Below, one piece after another: positions 1 to 5,345 of a stretch of 6,659 bases of DNA. Numbering within the stretch: the first letter of the stretch is position 1; each line of letters begins with the position of its first letter. The notes under the pieces were generated by a model. That model did not search any database, was not told the DNA's origin, and saw only the letters and a list, made by a program, of their open reading frames with translations. Where the stretch lies: positions 1 through 6,659 of the forward strand of contig CABSHY010000073.1 of NCBI GenBank assembly GCA_902477615.1, written 5' to 3'. This stretch comes from an uncultured Sutterella sp. (lineage in GTDB: Bacteria > Pseudomonadota > Gammaproteobacteria > Burkholderiales > Burkholderiaceae_F). The position numbers and the translations under genes were made by a program.

Positions 1-27
1 CTAAAGCACCTTTATCCGGTGCTTTAG
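1..27. terminator. Perfect stem-loop at left edge, possible terminator
   Basis: The arms CTAAAGCACC (1-10) and GGTGCTTTAG (18-27) are perfect reverse complements around a 7-nt loop. The sequence after the stem on the plus strand (CGAAAATATTTG) has no proper T-tract, so termination of an upstream plus-strand gene is likely but not certain. The bases left of position 1 are not visible and may extend the stem. Confidence 0.55.
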
Positions 28-178
28 CGAAAATATTTGTGGTACTAGCTACTAGGGGTTATCCTAATATCGTTTGAGATTTGCCCTACATACAATGACA
101 GGCTATGACTGTTTTTGGACTCAGCAGGGCACAAAAACTCATGAAAAACCTCTTCTTTTTAACCAATGGAGAAATCCA
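28..178 (+). promoter_or_regulatory. Upstream region of the DcuC-type gene with ribosome binding site
   Basis: GGAG at 168-171 lies 7 nt before the ATG at 179 and is a good Shine-Dalgarno match; it decides the start. Promoter calls are weak. One candidate is TTGCCC (81-86), 17 nt, TATGAC (104-109). Another is a lone TAATAT (65-70) without a convincing -35. No clear FNR-type site is visible. A 13-codon open frame (141-182) sits inside this leader and overlaps the start codon of the transporter gene. Confidence 0.35.
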
Positions 179-1450
179 ATGACTTGGACTATGTGGGCCG
201 CCTTAATCGTTGTGTGCGGCACGGTCTACGGACTGTTAAAACGCTGGGAAACGCGTTTAGTGCTTCTCGCCTCAGGCTTTTTAATGTGCTGTTTGTCGCT
301 TGATCCTTATGCGGCATTCCAACAATTCGACAAATCCATGACGAGTAGCTCGTTGATCATCGTGATCTGTTCGGCAATGGGTTTTGCCGGTGTCATGAAC
401 ATCACGAAGTGTGACTTGCACTTGGTTTCGCTTTTGACGAAGCCTTTGAATAAGCTCGGTATCTTCTTGTTACCGTGCTGTATGATCGTCACGGGTATCG
501 TCTCTATCGCCATCTCTTCCTTGGCCGGTATGTGTGCCGCCATCGGTCCGACGATCTGTGCTTTGATGATTCGCGCTGGTTTCCGTCCCGCAATGGCTGC
601 TGCTACGGTGGTGGCTTCCACGTTGCCCTCTTTCTGGTCTCCCGGTTCTTCTCACAACGGCTTCGTTGCCAAGTTGGCTGATTGGCCGATTATGGAATAC
701 TTGACCTACACGGGTACGCGCACGCTCTTGATCTCCATCGCTTGTATCATCTTCATGGTTGTTGCCTGCTTGATTTTCGGCGACTTCAAGAAAGACGGTT
801 TTGATAACGATGGCGTGCATGATGCTGCCAACAAGGTTGAATTGCCCGCTAACCCGAATTTACTCTTTGCTTTCGCCCCGCTTTTGCCGGTGGTGTTGCT
901 CTTTGCTGTGGCCGTTTGGCTTCCGCAATTTAAGATTTCTGTGGCAACGGCCATGTTGGTCGGTGTCATGTACACGTTGATTGTCACGCGTGCTAACCCC
1001 GCTGAAATTACCCGTAAGTTCTTCGACGGCATGGGCCGTGGCTACGGTAACATCTTGGGCTTGATCATTGCTGCTGGTGTGTTTGCCGCCGGTTTGCGCG
1101 CTTGTGGCGTCATTGAAGTCTTCGTTGAAGCTTTGAAGGGTTCTTCCGAACTCGCCAAACTCGGTGCTGCTGTCGGCCCCTATGTTTTGGGTGTGATGAC
1201 CGGTTCCGGTGACGCTGCTGCTTTCGCATTTAACGAAGCTGTGACTCCGCAGGCTGAAGCTTTCGGTTTGACGATTCCTGACTTGGGCTACTTGGCCAGC
1301 TGTGCTGCTACGTTCGGTCGTGTGTCTTCTCCGTTGGCCGCTGGTGTGATCGTGATCTCCGGTATCGCAGGTGTTTCTCCGATTGAGGTGATTAAACGCT
1401 CTGCACCTGTACAAATCTGTACATTAGCGTTCTTGTTCTTTATCAGTTAA
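179..1450 (+). CDS. dcuC: DcuC family anaerobic C4-dicarboxylate carrier
   Basis: This is an integral inner-membrane carrier of 423 residues. It resembles E. coli DcuC, which exchanges or exports succinate and fumarate during anaerobic growth. About 11-12 hydrophobic segments are visible, for example near residues 4-20, 26-43, 58-75, 96-115, 180-200, 228-247, 254-270 and 291-306. The strongest family signature is TGSGDAAAFAF at 341-351, matching the TGSGNAPFYAF block of E. coli DcuC. The distal block FGRVSSPLAAGVIVISGIAG (379-398) and SPIEVIKRSAP (400-410) also match the DcuC C-terminal region. The ATG at 179 is preferred because it has GGAG 7 nt upstream and puts a membrane helix at the N-terminus, as in DcuC; the open frame runs back to a TTG at 74 but adds only a polar stretch. 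The C-terminus is about 20 residues shorter than E. coli DcuC as I recall it. The exact substrate is inferred from the family. Confidence 0.85.
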   Translation: MTWTMWAALIVVCGTVYGLLKRWETRLVLLASGFLMCCLSLDPYAAFQQFDKSMTSSSLIIVICSAMGFAGVMNITKCDLHLVSLLTKPLNKLGIFLLPCCMIVTGIVSIAISSLAGMCAAIGPTICALMIRAGFRPAMAAATVVASTLPSFWSPGSSHNGFVAKLADWPIMEYLTYTGTRTLLISIACIIFMVVACLIFGDFKKDGFDNDGVHDAANKVELPANPNLLFAFAPLLPVVLLFAVAVWLPQFKISVATAMLVGVMYTLIVTRANPAEITRKFFDGMGRGYGNILGLIIAAGVFAAGLRACGVIEVFVEALKGSSELAKLGAAVGPYVLGVMTGSGDAAAFAFNEAVTPQAEAFGLTIPDLGYLASCAATFGRVSSPLAAGVIVISGIAGVSPIEVIKRSAPVQICTLAFLFFIS

Positions 1451-1476
1451 TTTCAAGCGATAATTTTCAAGACACC

Positions 1477-1508
1477 AAAAAGGCCGCTCAGTTTGAAGCG
1501 GCCTTTTT
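1477..1508. terminator. Bidirectional terminator shared by dcuC and dctA
   Basis: The arms AAAAAGGCCGC (1477-1487) and GCGGCCTTTTT (1498-1508) are perfect reverse complements, with a 10-nt loop that can pair further (TCA with TGA). The A-run and T-run flanks make it an intrinsic terminator on both strands. It lies 26 nt after the dcuC stop and 19 nt after the dctA stop, so it serves both convergent genes. Confidence 0.93.
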
Positions 1509-1527
1509 GTATGGAGGTGTACTTTAA

Positions 1528-2883
1528 TTAACGGTTTTCGTAGTCGTCAATCGGGATGTATTGAAGTTGCTCACGATCCTTAAATACCTTGGGTTCCGGC
1601 AATTCAGGAATCTTATCGGGCATACTCGTGTTGGCTTTACCCAAGACCGAGTGAAGTCGGTCATGATCGAGTTCTCCGCACCACTTGCCGACAACGATCG
1701 TCGCAATACCGTTACCGATGATGTTCGTCAAAGCGCGAGCTTCGGACATGAAGCGGTCAATACCGAGAATAAGAGCAAGACCTGCAACAGGCACATGACC
1801 GACAGCAGAAAGGGTGGCTGCCAAAACAATGAAGCCGGATCCCGTCACACCGGCTGCGCCCTTACTCGTTAAGAGCAACACGGCCAAAAGCGTCAACTCT
1901 TGCATCAAGGTCATTTGAACGTCACAAGCTTGAGCAATAAAGACTGCGGCCATCGTAAGGTAAATTGCGGTACCGTCAAGGTTAAAGGAGTACCCGGTTG
2001 GCACAACAAGACCCACAACAGACTTACTCACACCGGCGTTTTCAAGCTTTTCCATGATACGCGGCAAGGCAGATTCCGAAGAGGAGGTGCCCAACACCAC
2101 CAAGAGTTCTTCTTTGATGTAGCAGATGTAGCGCCAGACGGAGAAACCGGCGTAGCGACAGATAGCGCCAAGCACGACAAAGATAAAGAGGAAACACGTC
2201 AAATAGAACGTCCCCATGAGCTTTGCCAACGGCAAAAGGGATGCCAAGCCGTACTTACCGATCGTAAAGGCCATGGCGCCAAAGGCACCGATAGGGGCCA
2301 CGCGCATAATCATGTTCACAATTTGAAAGAGAATATGAGAGCTCTTTTCAATGATGTCAAAAATAAGCGTACGACGACCACCGAAGCGTTGAAGGGCAAC
2401 ACCAAAGAGAATCGAGAAAAAGAGCACTTGAAGGATTTCACCTTCAGCAAATGCGCCCACAACCGTGTTCGGAATGATGTGTAAGAAGAAATCCGTCGTC
2501 GAACCGATCTTGTCGCCCGAGGTGTACATGGAGACTGAGCCCGAGTCGAGTGTAGCGGGATCGACGTGCATGCCGTCACCGGGTTTAATCGTGTTAACAA
2601 GAATGAGACCCACGATCAAAGCAATGGTACTGACCACTTCGAAATACAGAACGGCCAAGCCACCCGTTTTGCCCACTTTTTTCATGTCTTTCATGCCGGC
2701 AATGCCAACCACAACCGTACAGAAAATCACGGGTGCAATGATCATTTTGATCAACTTAATGAAGCCGTCACCGAGCGGCTTCATGGAAGCGCCCAAGTCG
2801 GGATAGAAATAACCCAGGGTGACACCGGCAATGATGGCGCAGATCACCTGAAAGTAGAGAACGCTATAAATCGGTTTTTTCAT
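1528..2883 (-). CDS. dctA: DctA, C4-dicarboxylate:cation symporter
   Basis: This inner-membrane symporter of the glutamate-transporter fold (DAACS family) imports succinate, fumarate and malate with protons or sodium. It is 451 residues and very similar to E. coli DctA along its length, for example KPLGDGFIKLIKMIIAPVIF (35-54). The fold's key elements are in order: hairpin 1 serine motif TSSSES (266-271), TM7 NLDGT (301-305), hairpin 2 SKGAAGVTGSG (340-350) and TM8 with D376, S380, R383 and N387. Amino-acid carriers of this fold have Asp where S380 sits (D394 in GltPh), which contacts the substrate amino group. Serine plus R383 therefore supports dicarboxylate rather than glutamate or aspartate transport. 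A helix after TM8 (about 404-416) matches the region that binds the DcuS sensor in E. coli, and a polar tail of about 35 residues follows, making the protein longer than the E. coli one (428). The start has AAAGGG (2895-2900) 11 nt upstream, a weakish spacing. The gene is convergent with dcuC. Confidence 0.95.
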   Translation of the reverse strand: MKKPIYSVLYFQVICAIIAGVTLGYFYPDLGASMKPLGDGFIKLIKMIIAPVIFCTVVVGIAGMKDMKKVGKTGGLAVLYFEVVSTIALIVGLILVNTIKPGDGMHVDPATLDSGSVSMYTSGDKIGSTTDFFLHIIPNTVVGAFAEGEILQVLFFSILFGVALQRFGGRRTLIFDIIEKSSHILFQIVNMIMRVAPIGAFGAMAFTIGKYGLASLLPLAKLMGTFYLTCFLFIFVVLGAICRYAGFSVWRYICYIKEELLVVLGTSSSESALPRIMEKLENAGVSKSVVGLVVPTGYSFNLDGTAIYLTMAAVFIAQACDVQMTLMQELTLLAVLLLTSKGAAGVTGSGFIVLAATLSAVGHVPVAGLALILGIDRFMSEARALTNIIGNGIATIVVGKWCGELDHDRLHSVLGKANTSMPDKIPELPEPKVFKDREQLQYIPIDDYENR

Positions 2884-3122
2884 GATTTTTTAAGCCCTTT
2901 TTAAAATGCACTTCCTGTGAAAGAAGTGTTTCGCGTTTTTTTCGAACCGTTTTGGATTTTAAGGATTTGAGGTGTTAAAAGGGTTAACGTGATTAGGGTG
3001 AATACTTAGAAAGAGACTGAAAAAGAAGGATATTCTTTAAATACAAAGAATTAGCGCTGAAGGAATATTAAGTTTTTTTGATAAAAAGCAAAAGTTTCAT
3101 GAAGAAATGCTCGGAAAATAGG
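2884..3122 (-). promoter_or_regulatory. dctA upstream region with inverted repeats
   Basis: No gene is seen in this AT-rich stretch between dctA and the preceding terminator, so the dctA promoter should lie here. Three inverted repeats are visible: CACTTC/GAAGTG (2909-2914 and 2923-2928, loop 8) just upstream of the ribosome binding site; GTTAA/TTAAC (2974-2978 and 2984-2988, 5-nt gap); and ATTCTTT/AAAGAAT (3032-3038 and 3045-3051, 6-nt gap). I find no convincing sigma-54 (GG-N10-GC type) promoter, although dctA is RpoN-controlled in some proteobacteria. No sigma-70 pair is good enough to name. The regulator is unknown. Confidence 0.4.
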
Positions 3123-3160
3123 CAAAAAGAGACCGCCTCTATCATCGACAGAAGCGGTCT
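3123..3160 (-). terminator. Terminator of the first C69 dipeptidase
   Basis: Read on the minus strand, AGACCGC (3154-3160) pairs with GCGGTCT (3130-3136). A few more inner pairs form beyond one mismatch, and CTTTTTGCC follows the stem. It starts about 30 nt after the stop codon at 3190 and separates this gene from dctA, so the two are probably transcribed independently. Confidence 0.85.
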
Positions 3161-3189
3161 GACGGTTAATTGCGATTCAAATCAGAGAC

Positions 3190-4941
3190 TTACTCAGTGA
3201 AAAGCACCGTGTCCATGGCAACGAAGCGCAAGCAGTTGCAAAGGCCACGTAAGTACGTATCGGTGACGCAACCGGGGATCGCAAATTGTGCAACTTCGTG
3301 AGCATTGAAGGTCAAGACTGCGTCCACGATGCCGTCGCCGTCGATATCGTCAAAGCGAACAGAGACGGGTTTGGCAGGAGCGTTAACGCTTTCTTTCTTA
3401 CCGGTAAAGCCCAAGCTCCAGTAAACCGTATCGATGTCCAAGCCTTGGACATTGAATTCAGGACTACCGTAAAGCACCACTTCAACCGTTTCTTCCTTCG
3501 AAACGCTCATCGTGTCAGCTTCAACGCTCATGACGTGCGTGGTGATGGCATCTAAGAGGGCATCGTAGACCGTGTCCATCTTGTCGCATTCGTCGCACGT
3601 AAAGGTGCCCAAGGTCTTCTTGGCATCTTCTTCGCTTTGAGTGCGGGCCGTTTCAATAACAGCGGCCGTACGTTCAAAGACGTCTTCGGCGTAAAGGCGC
3701 TTAACACGAGTGACACCCGGCAACAAACCGCGGTTAAAGTTCGTGAGTTCACCGATCGTTGCGTAGATGTGATAGCTTCGATCCAAATCGAAGTCCAAGT
3801 ACTCGGGCTTTAAGTTAAAGTGATTTTCGCGAGCTTCTTCCAACGTCATCCATTGATAGCCGTCAGGAATGATGCCCGACATCGGGAACCAGGGGATATA
3901 AACGCCCGTGTCTTGATAGCTCGTGCAACGCCACATCGTGTTAAAGAGCGGTTTGTCTTGCAGATCCATGACCCAGCTTTCACGCGTTTGAGAGCGAGAG
4001 ATGTCTCGAGCAGAAACGTGGAAGGCATCTTCCTTACCATCACCTCGCGTAGCATAAGATTCGTAGCAGGTCAAACCCAAGACTTCAATCACGTCTTCAA
4101 CGCCCATGGGTTGTGCGGGCGGCAAAATTTCCGGATAGTGGAGTTCGTCCTTGTAATAGTCGCCTGTGATCTTCCACCAACCTAAGCGCATACGATAGGA
4201 CTTCGTGGGAGCATGACGGTTTTCGTCGCTTTGATAGGCGGCAGCGAAGTCAAAGTCACTGTAGTCGCCTTCAACTGCAGGCGTATAGCGACCCTTTTCA
4301 ATGGCGTATTCAATCAAGCCCGGAGAGGCAATGACATTTTCCTTGTCGTTGATATCGACGTGGCGGATAGCAAGCATGTTGGAAATCAACATCACTTGAT
4401 CGTCGGGCACACGTTTGGCGACATAGTGATGGCCCTTGACAACGTTCAAGACCCAAGCTTCGTCTTTGTTAGCAACGGAGTAGTTACGGGCGCTCCCAAA
4501 ATAGCCGTATTCGTCTAAGAGCTTAGCGGCAATTTCAATGGCTTCACGAGGCGTACGGGCACGTTCTGCCATAACGCGGCGCAACAAGAAACCGACACCA
4601 CCGTCCTTTAAACCCAAAGAGGCTTCATCGGGATCGTCACCGGTAAAGGAGCTGCCACCGCCGTTGGAGCAGATGGCAAGGCCGGCTTCATTAGCATAGC
4701 CTTGGTCAAAAGAAGAGCCGTCGATTTGAAGCATATTGGACCAATAGGTCGTTAACGTTTCTTCGGCTTGGGGCACTTGAGCGCGACCGTGTTCAGCCGT
4801 CAGCATTTCGCCTGCGGCATGTTTGCCGCCCGGGCAATAAAACTGTTGATGCATGACGCGACCGCCCGCATCCTCATTGTGGCCAAGGATGACACGACCG
4901 GTCTTCGAGACGGCTTTACCGACAATCACAGTGGTACACAT
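3190..4941 (-). CDS. C69 family dipeptidase with C-terminal calcium-loop extension
   Basis: This is an N-terminal-nucleophile (Ntn) hydrolase of peptidase family C69 (PepD/PipD type, formerly U34), which cleaves dipeptides. The protein is 583 residues and begins MCTT, so removal of Met exposes Cys2, the expected nucleophile. The conserved block HNED follows at 21-24. Other family-like blocks are NEAGLAICSNGGGSS (84-98), the GVGFLLRRVMAERARTPREAI region (from 115) and the YGYFGSARNYSVANKDEAW region (from 145). No signal peptide is visible, so it is probably cytoplasmic. Classical members are about 470-500 residues. The extra length is a C-terminal module (about 486-546 and onward) with VEVVLYG, then an ideal calcium loop: D532, D534, D536, G537, D540. 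Cysteines cluster near the end: C449/C452 as CxxC, C558, and C568/C570 as CxC. AAAGGAG (4950-4956) lies 8 nt before the ATG and fixes the start. The gene is paralogous to the dipeptidase at 5346-6659. Family is secure; dipeptide preference cannot be read from sequence. Confidence 0.93.
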   Translation of the reverse strand: MCTTVIVGKAVSKTGRVILGHNEDAGGRVMHQQFYCPGGKHAAGEMLTAEHGRAQVPQAEETLTTYWSNMLQIDGSSFDQGYANEAGLAICSNGGGSSFTGDDPDEASLGLKDGGVGFLLRRVMAERARTPREAIEIAAKLLDEYGYFGSARNYSVANKDEAWVLNVVKGHHYVAKRVPDDQVMLISNMLAIRHVDINDKENVIASPGLIEYAIEKGRYTPAVEGDYSDFDFAAAYQSDENRHAPTKSYRMRLGWWKITGDYYKDELHYPEILPPAQPMGVEDVIEVLGLTCYESYATRGDGKEDAFHVSARDISRSQTRESWVMDLQDKPLFNTMWRCTSYQDTGVYIPWFPMSGIIPDGYQWMTLEEARENHFNLKPEYLDFDLDRSYHIYATIGELTNFNRGLLPGVTRVKRLYAEDVFERTAAVIETARTQSEEDAKKTLGTFTCDECDKMDTVYDALLDAITTHVMSVEADTMSVSKEETVEVVLYGSPEFNVQGLDIDTVYWSLGFTGKKESVNAPAKPVSVRFDDIDGDGIVDAVLTFNAHEVAQFAIPGCVTDTYLRGLCNCLRFVAMDTVLFTE

Positions 4942-4949
4942 TCGATACT

Positions 4950-4956
4950 CTCCTTT
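4950..4956 (-). promoter_or_regulatory. Strong ribosome binding site of the first dipeptidase
   Basis: AAAGGAG on the minus strand is a near-perfect Shine-Dalgarno sequence with an 8-nt gap to the ATG at 4941. It suggests high translation and confirms the MCTT start, which matters because Cys2 must become the N-terminal residue. Confidence 0.85.
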
Positions 4957-4980
4957 AGTACGAATAAAAAAACTCCAAAA

Positions 4981-5022
4981 ATGATAGTCGGGGTGAGGGT
5001 ATCAAACAAGAGGAGTTAACTC
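4981..5022 (-). promoter_or_regulatory. Sigma-70-type promoter with adjacent palindrome for the first dipeptidase
   Basis: On the minus strand, TTGTTT (5004-5009) and TATCAT (4981-4986) are separated by exactly 17 nt; the -10 matches TATAAT at five of six positions. A perfect 10-bp palindrome, GAGTTAACTC (5013-5022), sits 3 bp upstream of the -35 and is a candidate operator. The predicted 5' leader is short (about 30 nt) and carries the strong ribosome binding site. The remaining sequence up to about 5127 holds nothing I recognise. Confidence 0.6.
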
Positions 5023-5127
5023 GACTTTTGATAAGGAACAGTGCTTAGATGGGATTTACAATCGGAGTTGGTAACGAACAAGGGATAACCCGATGTAAGG
5101 GAAGAAAATCTGGAAATCGGGGGGCTG

Positions 5128-5163
5128 AAAAAGGAAATCCCAAATGCCTTTAGGGCATTCGGG
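5128..5163 (-). terminator. Terminator of the tRNA-Arg transcript
   Basis: Read on the minus strand, CCCGAATGCC (5154-5163) pairs with GGCATTTGGG (5139-5148) through 10 pairs including one G-U, with a 5-nt loop. ATTTCCTTTTT follows. It begins 6 nt after the CCA end of the tRNA, as expected for a single-tRNA transcription unit. Confidence 0.8.
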
Positions 5164-5169
5164 ACTGTC

Positions 5170-5233
5170 TGGTGCGCCGGGTAGGATTCCCTGGTTCGTA
5201 GCCAGGTACTCTATCCAACTGAGCTACCGGCGC
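5170..5233 (-). tRNA. Truncated tRNA-Arg(ACG), T-arm deletion, probable pseudogene
   Basis: Read on the minus strand the gene starts GCGCCGG (acceptor 5' strand, 5227-5233), then has a normal D-arm (GCTC, AGTTGGATA, GAGT). The anticodon arm follows: CCTGG, loop CTACGAA and CCAGG, with anticodon ACG at 5197-5199. The 3' acceptor strand CCGGCGC, discriminator A and an encoded CCA end it. Between the anticodon stem and the acceptor strand only GAATCCTAC remains, where about 22 nt are normal. The variable loop, the 5' strand of the T-stem (expected GTAGG) and the TTC of the T-loop are missing. The gene is 64 nt including CCA, against 77 nt for E. coli tRNA-Arg(ACG), which it otherwise resembles closely. 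Without a T-arm it should not fold or be processed normally. Since CGT and CGC codons are used in the neighbouring genes, a working copy must exist elsewhere. A sequence or assembly error is the main alternative. Confidence 0.85.
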
Positions 5234-5244
5234 GCGAGAACGTA

Positions 5245-5273
5245 ATTATGCATAATGCAACTAAAAAATGCAA
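5245..5273 (-). promoter_or_regulatory. Promoter of the tRNA-Arg gene
   Basis: On the minus strand, TTGCAT (5268-5273) and CATAAT (5245-5250) are 17 nt apart; the -10 matches TATAAT at five of six positions. The -10 ends 11 nt before the tRNA 5' end, and the stretch after it is GC-rich (TCTCGC then GCGCC), as in stable-RNA promoters under stringent control. The -10 is half of a perfect 12-bp palindrome, ATTATGCATAAT (5245-5256). The promoter looks intact although the tRNA it serves is damaged. Confidence 0.7.
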
Positions 5274-5292
5274 GTAGTTTCTAAAAATAGTT

Positions 5293-5322
5293 GTGGGAAT
5301 CACCTGAAAAGATGATTCCCAC
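5293..5322. terminator. Terminator after the second C69 dipeptidase
   Basis: GTGGGAATCA (5293-5302) and TGATTCCCAC (5313-5322) are perfect reverse complements with a 10-nt loop. On the minus strand the stem starts 23 nt beyond the dipeptidase stop and is followed by AACTATTTTTAG, an imperfect T-tract. On the plus strand it is followed directly by TTTTT, so it can work in both directions, although no plus-strand gene ends here. Confidence 0.85.
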
Positions 5323-5345
5323 TTTTTGTCGAAGGGCTAAAAGAA

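Noticed and set aside
74..178. N-terminal extension of the DcuC-type protein from the TTG at 74
   Set aside because: The added 35 residues are polar and unlike the family, and TTG 74 has no good ribosome binding site, whereas ATG 179 has GGAG 7 nt upstream and starts at the first membrane helix.
860..1414. Minus-strand open frame of 184 codons inside the DcuC-type gene
   Set aside because: It is antisense to a clear membrane carrier, and its product is rich in His, Thr, Arg and Gln without family features, typical of a shadow frame.
1404..1450. Frameshift truncating the DcuC-type C-terminus
   Set aside because: The protein ends about 20 residues early compared with E. coli DcuC, but the conserved block is intact, the stop lies a normal distance before the terminator, and I see no other frame that clearly continues the family sequence.
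1900..2484. Plus-strand open frame of 194 codons inside dctA
   Set aside because: It is antisense to strongly conserved DctA sequence, has low-complexity polar composition, and no ribosome binding site of note.
2884..3122. Sigma-54 promoter for dctA
   Set aside because: I looked for the GG-N10-GC pattern with TTGC on the minus strand and found no convincing match.
5170..5233. Integration site (att) explanation for the shortened tRNA
   Set aside because: Integration usually leaves a 3' fragment beside an intact tRNA. Here both ends are present with an internal gap, and no integrase or element is nearby.
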